A program made the translations under genes and the position numbers. The notes under the pieces were generated by a model, which was not told where the DNA came from, did no database searches, and saw only the letters and a program-made list of their open reading frames with translations. Below are positions 1-6,773 of a stretch of DNA of 34,807 nucleotides, piece by piece. Source of the stretch: a bacterium UBP10_UBA1149 (GTDB taxonomy: Bacteria; Desulfobacterota; Binatia; UBA1149). The stretch covers positions 9,478 through 44,284 of the forward strand of contig DBZX01000080.1 of assembly GCA_002311335.1 (NCBI GenBank). Direction: 5' to 3'. Position 1 is the first letter of the stretch. Each line of letters starts with the position of its first letter.

Positions 1-227
1 GCGGCTACCGCCACTATCCGGGCGCGATCGCGTACGTCGAGTTGCCTGTAGTCAAAGCCCGATAGGTCGTTGTCGTAATCGGCGGCCGCGGCCCGGGTTC
101 CGGTTATCACTACCGACGCGCCGGCGTTGGCAAATGCGCGGGCGATACCCAATCCGATGCCGTTGCTGCCGCCCGTTACCAGCACGCGGGTTTCTCTGTA
201 GTCGTAGTTGGCTGTCGCGTTGGCCAC
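1..227 (-). CDS. Short-chain dehydrogenase/reductase, N-terminal part (cut by window edge)
   Basis: The minus strand from 227 reads GTG then VANATANYDYRETRVLVTGG followed by SNGIGLGIARAFANAG. This is the first strand and glycine-rich TGxxxGIG dinucleotide loop of a classical SDR. Further on, RQLDVRD matches the LDVxD segment that contacts the adenine. SDRs are NAD(P)-dependent oxidoreductases of alcohols, ketones and sterols. The catalytic Ser-Tyr-Lys lies beyond the window, so activity cannot be judged. The GTG start is chosen because AGGAG lies about 9 bases upstream, inside the last codons of the alcohol dehydrogenase gene, and only 4 bases separate that gene's stop from this start. This suggests coupled translation as the last visible gene of the leftward operon. 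The substrate is unknown, but two dehydrogenases in a row suggest consecutive oxidation steps. Confidence 0.88.
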   Translation of the reverse strand, partial: MANATANYDYRETRVLVTGGSNGIGLGIARAFANAGASVVITGTRAAAADYDNDLSGFDYRQLDVRDRARIVAVA

Positions 228-231
228 TTGT

Positions 232-1296
232 TCAGTTCTCCTGCGGGCGGCAGTCGACGAGCACCTTGATGGCCTCGTCGGGATCCTGGGCCGTCGCCAG
301 TGCGCGGTCAAACTCGGCCAGTGCGAAGCGATGGCTCACCAGTGCCGAGGCGTCGACCTGCCCGGCCGCGAGCATTTCTATCACGTCGGGAAACTCGTCG
401 GGGTAGGCCATGGAGCCGGTAACCACCAGTTCGCGCATGAGCAGGTTGACCATGTCGACCGCCACCGGCGCCTTGTGCAGGCCGGCCACGACCACGCGCG
501 CGCCGCTGCGGGCTTGGTGTACCACCTGGGTAAACACGCTGCCTACGCCGGTCGCCTCTACGTAGAGCTCGCTGGCCGGCACGGGGCCGCCCATGAGATC
601 GGCAGCGCCGTGCTGCTTGAGCAGGAAGGTCGGCAGCGAAGCCGGGTCGTCCTGGTCGGGGCAGAAAACAGTACCGCCAAGTTGCGCGGCCATAGCCAGG
701 CGTTTGGCCGACAGGTCCACGACCACTATGTTCTCGAGGCCGAGGTGGCGCAGCACGAGCAACGTGCACAGTCCGATGGGACCGGCGCCCATGATGACCG
801 CTCGGTCACCGGCCCGTGCCTTGCCTTGCCTGGCAACGTGCATGCCCACGGCCAGTGGTTCTACCAGCGCGCCTTCTTCCATGCCCAGCGACTCGGGCAG
901 CTTGAACAGCGAGGGTTCTTTCTTCTCGGCGTTGCGCACCAGCAGCAGGGGAGCGAAAGCACCCTCAGGTCCACCGTTGCCAATGGTATTGCCGTTGGCC
1001 ATGGGGTTGACAACCACTCGATCACCGCGGCGCGTGGCGCTGACCCTGTTGCCGGTTTCGACCACCACGCCCGACAGCTCGTGGCCCAGCGGCATGGGGC
1101 GGTCGCCGCCGGCCATCGAGCCCATGCCGATGTAGCCGAGGTCAGATCCGCAGATGCCGCAGTACTCAACGGCCACCAGCACGTCGTCGGGGCCGGGCGA
1201 GGGCACGGCGATACGATCGACCTGCGCGACACCGGGGCCGTGTACCTGCACGGCCGGCATGGTGGCTCCAGTGTTGGTAGTGCTGGCGGCGGCCAC
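232..1296 (-). CDS. Zinc-type alcohol dehydrogenase (MDR superfamily)
   Basis: This is a 354-residue medium-chain dehydrogenase/reductase, probably an NAD(P)-dependent alcohol dehydrogenase. CGICGSD (C49) and GHE (H72, E73) form the catalytic-zinc site, LVEPLAVGMH gives the later acidic ligand, and GAGPIG is the nucleotide-binding loop. Oddly, the lobe that normally holds four structural-zinc cysteines (after VVVNP) has none and is instead Gly/Asn-rich, so the structural zinc seems lost, as in some polyol-dehydrogenase relatives. The GTG at 1296 has AGGA about 9 bases upstream. An ATG at 1260 (MPAVQVHGPG) also has GGAG upstream and fits the usual family start, so either could be used. The start lies 5 bases after the stop of the PEBP gene, so the two are surely co-transcribed. 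It probably oxidises or reduces an alcohol or carbonyl made by the upstream P450 or neighbouring enzymes; the substrate is not evident. Confidence 0.9.
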   Translation of the reverse strand: MAAASTTNTGATMPAVQVHGPGVAQVDRIAVPSPGPDDVLVAVEYCGICGSDLGYIGMGSMAGGDRPMPLGHELSGVVVETGNRVSATRRGDRVVVNPMANGNTIGNGGPEGAFAPLLLVRNAEKKEPSLFKLPESLGMEEGALVEPLAVGMHVARQGKARAGDRAVIMGAGPIGLCTLLVLRHLGLENIVVVDLSAKRLAMAAQLGGTVFCPDQDDPASLPTFLLKQHGAADLMGGPVPASELYVEATGVGSVFTQVVHQARSGARVVVAGLHKAPVAVDMVNLLMRELVVTGSMAYPDEFPDVIEMLAAGQVDASALVSHRFALAEFDRALATAQDPDEAIKVLVDCRPQEN

Positions 1297-1301
1297 GAGC
1301 T

Positions 1302-1925
1302 TCAGTCCTGCGGCTCGGGGTGCAGGGAGTAAGTGGCCACTATGGAGGCCAGGTCCAGCACGTGCCCTTCCATGGCGTTGAGCGCGTCGCCGCCGGTGAA
1401 GCGACTGCCCAGTTCGAGCTTGTTGACGTCCAACGCGTAAACGGTGAACACGTAGTGGTGAAGGCGTTCGTCGTTGAAGGGGGGCCAGGGCCCGTCGTAT
1501 CCGCCGTAGTCGCCGCTCATGTCATCGTCGTCGGCAAACCAGTTAGTGAAGTCATTGATACCACGGCAGCCGTGGTCGGTGGGACCGGGTTGTTTGCCCC
1601 GCGCTGTAAAACCTTCGCTGTCTGCAGCAACGGCCAGTTCATCCATGGTCGCCGGGATATCGACGAGCACCCAGTGATCAAAATCAACACGCGGGGTGTC
1701 GTAGGGTACCGTCGCGTCGCTGCGGTTCACGAGGTCGGGTCGCGTGGGTACGTCGCGGTCATGACAGACGATGGCCATGGATTGAGTGCCCTCCGGCAGG
1801 TCGCTCCAGGCCAGGTGGGGGCTGCGATTGCGGCCGGGCACCGGTCCGTCGTCGCCGGGCACACCCGCGGCAAACTCGGCAGGCAGGGCCTGTCCGTCGT
1901 TGAATGATTCGCTGTGTATCTTCAT
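1302..1925 (-). CDS. YbhB/YbcL-type PEBP (Raf-kinase-inhibitor-like) protein
   Basis: This 207-residue protein of the phosphatidylethanolamine-binding-protein fold has the family's ligand-pocket signatures: RSPHLAWSDLPEGT, then CHDRDVP (the DxDxP loop), FDHWVLVDIP (the HWV strand), the GYDGPWPP loop in place of the usual GPxPP, and HHYVFTVYALD near the end. No signal peptide is visible, so it is probably cytoplasmic. Bacterial members are small-ligand- or anion-binding proteins with no settled enzymatic role. It begins 3 bases after the sulfotransferase stop and ends 5 bases before the dehydrogenase start, so it is embedded in the P450/sulfotransferase operon. By inference it could bind a sulfated or phosphorylated pathway intermediate; nothing in the sequence proves this. 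It is slightly longer than typical YbhB (about 160-190) because of acidic loops around residues 130-140. Confidence 0.88.
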   Translation of the reverse strand: MKIHSESFNDGQALPAEFAAGVPGDDGPVPGRNRSPHLAWSDLPEGTQSMAIVCHDRDVPTRPDLVNRSDATVPYDTPRVDFDHWVLVDIPATMDELAVAADSEGFTARGKQPGPTDHGCRGINDFTNWFADDDDMSGDYGGYDGPWPPFNDERLHHYVFTVYALDVNKLELGSRFTGGDALNAMEGHVLDLASIVATYSLHPEPQD

Positions 1926-1928
1926 CTG

Positions 1929-3227
1929 CTACTCTCCCGCGATAGTTTCTACAGGGAAGCGCGCGCTGTAGAAATCAAACCGCTTGCGTAGCTCGTCGGG
2001 GTCGGTGCCGAAGTCGCCGGCGAGGTCGTAGAGAACGCGTCCACCGCGGTCGCGCGGGTGCCGACGGCGGTAATCGGCTATCGCCTCCAGCGTCTCGGCG
2101 TCGAGCTCGAGGCCCGCCAGTTGGTATACAGCGGCTACAGAGCCCTCCTCGTCGGCCATGAAATCAGCAAAGTGCAGGTCCATGCTGTGCGCGGGTGCCA
2201 GCAGCCCGCGGTCGCGTACGCAGGCCGCGAGTAGCTGTTCCACCCGCGCTGTCCAGTACTCCAGCAGCTCGTCCATGAGCACGCGGCGTCGGCTGATTCT
2301 CTGCCCGTAGGCCAGCATGGTCACGGTCGATTGTATTACCGCCACCGGGTCGCGGTGGGTCACGACGACCGTTGCGTCTGGAAAGGTCCGCGTGAGTGCG
2401 GGTAACTGTTCAAGGTGTTGGGGGCACTTGAGTACCCAGCGCCGCGCTGTGTCGCCGCTCGCCCGGTTGCTACTCGCGAGTCCAGCCTGTTGGTCGCGCC
2501 AGGCCAGCAGCCTGAGCACGTTCTTCATGTAGTCATAGTGGGGCTGCTGATCATGCCCCAGGTAGTGGTCGCGCCAGCGCGGTGAGTGCGCCAACCACTC
2601 GTAGTTGTACGAGGCGAAGTCGGGGCCCATGAGTTCGAGTTCCTCGTGCACGTGGTCGGGGTTCATGGGGTGCATGGCCGCGAGGTGGGGCGTCACTGCC
2701 TGCATTCCTTCCCAGGCTTTCTGGCAACGAAACCAACGCGGGTCGTTCTCGTCCCCGGTGGAGGGCTCGCCCGGAAGAGGCAGCGGTTCGTAGGATTCCC
2801 ACAAGGGCAGCGAGCGCAGGCGCGGGTCGGCGGCCAGGGTGTTGAGCAAGTGGGTGGTGCCCGACCTGGGCAGGCCCACCACTATGATTGGCCGCTCAAT
2901 GGCTGTGTCGAGAATCTCGGGGTGTCGCGTCCAGGAATCCTGGATGAGCAGCCGACTGCTGGCGTGCTGCACGAGCTTGTTGCGCAGCGTGAGGCGGCCC
3001 AGCGCGGTGAGCTCGTGGTCACCGCTCCACTCGTCGCATAGCAAGCCCAGGCGCTCGATGAAATCCTCCGGTCCGAAATCCACGAGACCCGTGGTTTGGC
3101 GGGCCTGCCCCAGCACCGAGTCCACGCTCAGTTCAATGGTCAGGTTTTCGGCCCAGGCCATGGCAGCGCGCTGGGTGTCGTCGAGTTGGGGCCGCGATAG
3201 GTCGGTTATGCGTATCTCGTCGCTCAT
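1929..3227 (-). CDS. PAPS-dependent sulfotransferase
   Basis: This 432-residue sulfotransferase presumably moves sulfuryl groups from PAPS to a hydroxyl or amine of a small molecule. The 5'-phosphosulfate loop is PIIVVGLPRSGTTHLLNTL (G118 to T125), and the 3'-phosphate-binding segment is VTHRDPVAVIQSTVTM (H291, R292, S300). A long N-terminal helical region (1-110) and the LKCPQHLEQL block after residue 266 are typical of the bacterial Sulfotransfer_3-like group. ATG 3227 is preferred. The frame stays open to 3365, but that extension overlaps the upstream gene and looks non-coding. The start lies 16 bases after the stop of the alkylsulfatase-like gene, with no strong Shine-Dalgarno, so coupling is likely. 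Its neighbours are a P450 upstream and PEBP/ADH/SDR downstream, consistent with hydroxylation followed by sulfation. A second, diverged sulfotransferase lies at 25806-27068. Confidence 0.92.
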   Translation of the reverse strand: MSDEIRITDLSRPQLDDTQRAAMAWAENLTIELSVDSVLGQARQTTGLVDFGPEDFIERLGLLCDEWSGDHELTALGRLTLRNKLVQHASSRLLIQDSWTRHPEILDTAIERPIIVVGLPRSGTTHLLNTLAADPRLRSLPLWESYEPLPLPGEPSTGDENDPRWFRCQKAWEGMQAVTPHLAAMHPMNPDHVHEELELMGPDFASYNYEWLAHSPRWRDHYLGHDQQPHYDYMKNVLRLLAWRDQQAGLASSNRASGDTARRWVLKCPQHLEQLPALTRTFPDATVVVTHRDPVAVIQSTVTMLAYGQRISRRRVLMDELLEYWTARVEQLLAACVRDRGLLAPAHSMDLHFADFMADEEGSVAAVYQLAGLELDAETLEAIADYRRRHPRDRGGRVLYDLAGDFGTDPDELRKRFDFYSARFPVETIAGE

Positions 3228-3243
3228 CTTCGGCGGCTCATTT

Positions 3244-4572
3244 TCAGCTGTGGCCCAGCAGGCCCTGCAGGCGAGCGATCTCGCGGGCCAGCCAGCCGTC
3301 CTCCCAGAAGTTAGCGCCGGCTTTGGACACCGAGGCGCGCTCGCGCAGGGCGAGGTGCACGTCAAGTAAAAGTTGCAGCGCGGCCTTGTCGTTGTCGCCG
3401 GCAGTGTCAGGGGCGGCGGCCAGCTCGGCCAGGTGCAGCGCAGCCTCCGGGTCGCCGGCTTCGAGGCGGGCGCGCCCCCGGGCAGTTATCTCTTCAACGC
3501 CCGCCAGTTCGGCCAGGTCAGAGTTCACTTCGCGGGCAGGGGTGGGGTAGAGCTCGGTGGTAGACCCCGCCTTGAACCAGCCCATGTAGCTTTCCCAGAT
3601 CGTGCGCACGGCCCAGCTCACCTTGCCGTAGCCTTGGCCTATGACGACATCGTCGGGCAGGTCGACCTCTCGCATGAGGGTAAAAACGTCCTTGCCCTCG
3701 TTCATGCCTTCCAGCGTGCTGTGGTGCACGTGTTCGGCCGCGAGGTAGAGCTGGTCGAGGCTGTCGCGTATGAGTTCACGGCCGGCGATGGGCGCAAAGT
3801 GGCCGGTCACCAGCAGCTCGGGTTCAAGGCTGCGCATGCGGTCGACGGCGCGCATGTAGGGCTCGAGAAAACGATAGCGGTCGCCGCGTATGGTGTTGAT
3901 ATTGGGAAAGTGCGGAAACAATGGGCCGACGGTATTACCGCTGAAAAGTATCCCGTGTTCGGGCAACCACACGAGGCAGCTGTCTGCGGTCTCACCGCCG
4001 GGTACGGCCAGCAGCTCGAGCTTGAGCTCACCGCAGTCGAGCTCAAGACGGTCGTCAAAAGTAATGTCGGGCTCGGGCACATCCTGTTCGAAGGCCGTGG
4101 GGTCCCGGGCTGCCACCTCGGCGGCGTAATCGAACACGTGCTGAAACCAGGTGCCCGACTGGTTTACCCGTACCGTGGCGATGCGGCTGTCGTCGTGTTG
4201 GCAGGCCGCGTTGTTGGCCTGGGCGACGTAGACGGTGTCGGCCTCGCGAAAGCGCGACACGCCGCCCAGGTGGTCCACGTGTCCCTGGGTGGTGATGATG
4301 TGCGTGGTCGGCCCGTCGCAAGCCTGGTCGAACACGCGCTTGTGCACGGGAGCCTCGAAACCCATGCCGGTGTTTATGATCACGCGGCCCGCGCTGGTCA
4401 CCAGCATGTAGGAGTTCGAGCATCCCTCGGACATGTAGGTGAAGTCGTTGATGGCCGTGGCGGTGGTCTGCCAGGCCGGCTTCATATCAAAAAACGTCGG
4501 GCGGATTGCCAGCAGTTCGGCCACCGTAGCGGCTGTGGGGGTTGCAGTGGTGTCGGGCGGCTGGCGGCTCAT
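3244..4572 (-). CDS. Alkylsulfatase-like metallo-beta-lactamase-fold protein
   Basis: This 442-residue MBL-fold protein carries a C-terminal region resembling the dimerisation domain of SdsA/Bds1-type alkylsulfatases: WAVRTIWESYMGWF (about 320-333), then AGSTTELYPTP and AELAG. In SdsA-type enzymes the zinc motif is HxHxDH. Here residues 96-101 read QGHVDH, so the first histidine is glutamine. E194 in PGGETADS and H258 in VTGH look retained, but SGN at 211-213 stands where an acidic ligand is expected. It may therefore bind one metal or have changed specificity. No signal peptide is seen, unlike secreted SDS hydrolases, so it probably acts in the cytoplasm. It lies directly before a sulfotransferase (16-base gap), which suggests a sulfate-ester hydrolase or lyase in the same pathway. 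Other hydrolytic activity (lactone, thioester) cannot be excluded. Confidence 0.85.
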   Translation of the reverse strand: MSRQPPDTTATPTAATVAELLAIRPTFFDMKPAWQTTATAINDFTYMSEGCSNSYMLVTSAGRVIINTGMGFEAPVHKRVFDQACDGPTTHIITTQGHVDHLGGVSRFREADTVYVAQANNAACQHDDSRIATVRVNQSGTWFQHVFDYAAEVAARDPTAFEQDVPEPDITFDDRLELDCGELKLELLAVPGGETADSCLVWLPEHGILFSGNTVGPLFPHFPNINTIRGDRYRFLEPYMRAVDRMRSLEPELLVTGHFAPIAGRELIRDSLDQLYLAAEHVHHSTLEGMNEGKDVFTLMREVDLPDDVVIGQGYGKVSWAVRTIWESYMGWFKAGSTTELYPTPAREVNSDLAELAGVEEITARGRARLEAGDPEAALHLAELAAAPDTAGDNDKAALQLLLDVHLALRERASVSKAGANFWEDGWLAREIARLQGLLGHS

Positions 4573-4642
4573 GGCTATTGGGTTTCCTAGCGCGTGGGCA
4601 GAAGCGAGTAAAAAGGGAGGTGGCCCGCCAGGCAGGCTCCCC

Positions 4643-5851
4643 CTAAAGGAGGATGGGCACGCTAGAGGGGCCGCGCACGGTACTGGTGTGCACCATTTCG
4701 ATCTTTTCTCGCGAAGCCTCCCAGCGCGGGAACCTGGCGAGGGTTTCCTCTATGGCCAGGCGGGCCTCCATGCGCGCGAGCGAAGCGCCTATGCAGAAGT
4801 GCAATCCGTAGCCAAACGATACGTGCGAGTCGATCGGACGGGTGATGTCGAAGCGGTCGGCATCGGTGAACTCGCGTTCGTCGCGGCCGGCCGAGCCGTT
4901 GAGCAGGGCAATCTTAGACCCCTCGGGTACGATCTGCCCGTGCAGCTCAACGTCGCGTGTTACATAGCGGGCCTGTATGGGCGAGGGCGCCTCGTAGCGC
5001 AACAGTTCCTCCACGGCGCCGGGGATGAGCGCCGCATCGGCGGCCAGTTGCTCTCGCTGCTCGGGGTGCTCGGACAACAGCAGCGCGGTCCAGCCCAGCA
5101 GGCGGGCCACGGTTTCGTTGCCCGCCGAAGAGAGCAGGTTCACGAATCCGTGCAGTTCGTCATCGGTCAATCGCCTGGTTGAACCGTCTTCCAGCTCGAG
5201 TTCGCTCGCCACGAGATCGCTCATCAGGTCGTCGCGCGGGTCGCGTCGGCGCTGGTCGATCTGCTCCTGGAAATATCCGCGCAGGTGGCCCCAGGCCTCG
5301 AGCGCCCCTTTGTTCGACTGCGTTTCGCCTGGCTCGACGTGCAGGCTCTGGTCCGTCCAACCACGCACTGTTTCCTGGTCCTCGACGGGTACCCCGAGCA
5401 GCGAGCCTATGACCATCACCGGCAGCCGGGCAGCAAACTCCTCGACGTAATCGAAGCCGGCGCTACCGACGAAGGGGTCGAGGTACTCGGCGCACAGCGA
5501 GCGTATGCGGGGCTCGAGCTCGGCCACGCGGCGGACCGTCAGCGTGCGTCCGACGAGCTTACGCAACTGGGTGTGATCGGGGGGGTCGAGCCATATCATC
5601 ATGGTGCTGAAGTCGTGCTTTCGCGACATCAGCTCCAGCACCGTACCGTGTGCCGAGCTGAAGGTCTGGTGGTCGAGCGAAGCGTCGTACACGTCGCGGT
5701 AGCGGCTCAGTGCGTAGAAGTCGTACTCCCGGTTGTAGTAAAGCGGTGCCTCGTCGCGCATTCGCCGCCAGACCGGGTGCGGATCGGCGTCTATCGCGTA
5801 GTCGTAGGGGTCGTAGTACAGATCATCGGGTTGCATGTCGTTGGGCTTCAC
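4643..5851 (-). CDS. Cytochrome P450
   Basis: This 402-residue soluble bacterial P450 is presumably a hydroxylase using external ferredoxin/reductase, neither of which is in the window. Clear hallmarks are the I-helix oxygen-activating segment AGNET (243-247), the ExxR pair E282/R285 (EELLRYEAPSP), and the heme loop FGYGLHFCIGASLAR with the thiolate C353. WLDPPDHTQLRKLV is the usual C-helix segment that contacts heme propionates. Length and motifs fit the CYP107/CYP125-like class of actinobacterial and deltaproteobacterial enzymes; I cannot name the family. The GTG at 5851 is supported by GAGG about 9 bases upstream, with ATG 5836 as an alternative. It is the first enzyme gene after the TetR gene, separated by 166 bases, and a weak promoter (TTGTAC, 16 bases, CATAAT) can be read just upstream. 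It probably introduces the hydroxyl that downstream sulfotransferase or dehydrogenases act on. Confidence 0.95.
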   Translation of the reverse strand: MKPNDMQPDDLYYDPYDYAIDADPHPVWRRMRDEAPLYYNREYDFYALSRYRDVYDASLDHQTFSSAHGTVLELMSRKHDFSTMMIWLDPPDHTQLRKLVGRTLTVRRVAELEPRIRSLCAEYLDPFVGSAGFDYVEEFAARLPVMVIGSLLGVPVEDQETVRGWTDQSLHVEPGETQSNKGALEAWGHLRGYFQEQIDQRRRDPRDDLMSDLVASELELEDGSTRRLTDDELHGFVNLLSSAGNETVARLLGWTALLLSEHPEQREQLAADAALIPGAVEELLRYEAPSPIQARYVTRDVELHGQIVPEGSKIALLNGSAGRDEREFTDADRFDITRPIDSHVSFGYGLHFCIGASLARMEARLAIEETLARFPRWEASREKIEMVHTSTVRGPSSVPILL

Positions 5852-5987
5852 TGTCGCTGACCTCGGGACAGATTATGCTTGTCGTCCACGGTGGTACAAG
5901 CGGACAAGGGACGGGTCCTTGAGCCCGGGGCGAGGACTCTTCGACTCGAGGAACCATGTTCGCAATGTTCCGCCAGGGCGTTTTCGT

Positions 5988-6003
5988 TGCAGGGGCCCCT
6001 GCA
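5988..6003. repeat. Perfect 16-base palindrome between tetR-like and P450 genes
   Basis: TGCAGGGGCCCCTGCA is an exact inverted repeat with no spacer, 15 bases after the TetR stop in the direction of transcription. As RNA it can fold only into a short stem (6 pairs with a 4-base loop), and it has no U-tract, so it is a poor intrinsic terminator. It could be a protein-binding site for P450 expression or a weak attenuator. Nothing else was found in 5852-6017 apart from a weak leftward promoter candidate near 5870-5900. Confidence 0.5.
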
Positions 6004-6017
6004 TATCAATCCTCGCA

Positions 6018-6617
6018 CTAGGTCGACCAGGCCTTTACGCCCGCGCGCATCGCCGTATTGGTGGCCCTGACGAAGAGTGCGTCGCGCTGGGGGTCGCCGA
6101 ACTCGAGCCAGTTGAGGACGGCCTCGACCAGGTAGCCCGTGACGGCGTGGGCGGCCCACTGCAGCGCATCGGCCGGGACACGCTCGCCCAGGTTCCTATC
6201 GGTGGCCTTGACGGCCCACTCCCGCAGTTCGGCCGCGTAGGATGAGAAAAGCGGTTCCCGGGCCGCGTGTCGCCACAGCAGGCAGAAACCGTCGGGGTCC
6301 TGCCGGGCGGCGGCGAGCACCGAACCAGCCCCTATCCCGAATCCACCGGGCTCCTGCCCGGCCTGGAGCTCGCCGGTGAGGCGCGTGCAGACGCGCTCGA
6401 GGACGGCGCGATAAAGTTCTTCCTTAGAGTCGAAATGGCGGTAGACGATCAGGGGAGTGATGCCCGACTCCCGGGCGATATCGGGCATAGTGGTAGCCGC
6501 GAACCCCGCCCGCGCAAATGCGCGTGTGGCGCCGTCGAGAATCGACTCGCGCCTTTGCTCGCGGGGCAGCCGGCGCGGACTCACGTCGTTGGTCGCCTGG
6601 GAGGAAGTCCTTGACAT
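6018..6617 (-). CDS. TetR/AcrR-family transcriptional regulator
   Basis: This is a 199-residue repressor of the TetR type. The N-terminal helix-turn-helix is evident: REQRRESILDGATRAFARAG, then TTMPDIARESGITPLIVYRHF and DSKEELYRAVLE. The remaining two thirds is the variable ligand-binding domain, so the effector cannot be predicted. The ATG at 6617 is preferred over a TTG at 6653, because upstream frame sequence consists of operator repeats. The ATG lies 6 bases after a TACAAT -10 element with no Shine-Dalgarno, so the mRNA is probably leaderless. The gene is divergent from the amidohydrolase/LLM operon and first in line for the P450 operon. Operator repeats overlap both promoters, so it likely represses itself and the rightward operon, and possibly the leftward one by read-through. 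Confidence 0.93.
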   Translation of the reverse strand: MSRTSSQATNDVSPRRLPREQRRESILDGATRAFARAGFAATTMPDIARESGITPLIVYRHFDSKEELYRAVLERVCTRLTGELQAGQEPGGFGIGAGSVLAAARQDPDGFCLLWRHAAREPLFSSYAAELREWAVKATDRNLGERVPADALQWAAHAVTGYLVEAVLNWLEFGDPQRDALFVRATNTAMRAGVKAWST

Positions 6618-6638
6618 ATGTATATTGTAGCGTATACA
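6611..6638 (+). promoter_or_regulatory. Strong sigma70-type promoter for the amidohydrolase/LLM operon
   Basis: TTGACA (6611-6616) is a consensus -35 box, followed by a 16-base spacer and TATACA (6633-6638) as the -10 box. Transcription would start near 6645, leaving a leader of about 130 bases before the ATG at 6774. The -35 box overlaps the start codon of the divergent TetR gene, and the -10 box is part of the operator palindrome, so repressor binding would block it. Confidence 0.7.
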
Positions 6639-6656
6639 AGGGGCAGTATACAAGGG
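6619..6656. promoter_or_regulatory. Probable TetR operator: nested palindromes and GTATAC repeats
   Basis: TGTATA (6619-6624) and TATACA (6633-6638) form inverted arms 8 bases apart. TTGTA (6625-6629) and TACAA (6635-6639) form a second, offset pair. GTATACAAGGG occurs twice as a direct repeat, at 6632-6642 and 6646-6656, a 14-base period. The cluster covers the rightward -10 box and the leftward -35 region. It is AT-rich against a GC-rich background, as expected for a regulator site. That the adjacent TetR protein binds it is inference from position. Confidence 0.65.
6624..6653 (-). promoter_or_regulatory. Leftward promoter giving a leaderless regulator mRNA
   Basis: On the minus strand TTGTAT (6653-6648), an 18-base spacer and TACAAT (6629-6624) form a weak -35 and a good -10. 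Only 6 bases separate the -10 box from the A of the ATG at 6617, so transcription would begin at or next to the start codon. No ribosome binding site is present, consistent with leaderless translation. Confidence 0.5.
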
Positions 6657-6773
6657 CTGTTGCCACTATAATTTGTGGGGCAGTGATTTTTGGGGCGTGG
6701 CACGAGCCTGCGTGGCGACATTGGTACTACAGTTATCAGGCTGCGACAGGGGCTACTGAAGAGAGGAGTCACG

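Noticed and set aside
208..1332. 374-residue open frame on the plus strand
   Set aside because: It is antisense to the alcohol dehydrogenase; the residue mix is His/Gly/Gln-rich and no family motif appears. GC-rich coding strands often leave such frames open.
3373..4590. 405-residue open frame on the plus strand
   Set aside because: It mirrors the alkylsulfatase-like gene, whose motifs are clear on the other strand; the translation is low-complexity and matches nothing.
5944..5960. GAACCATGTTC as a KstR-like or TetR operator upstream of the P450 gene
   Set aside because: The spacer is three bases instead of two and the flanks do not match; no second copy was found.
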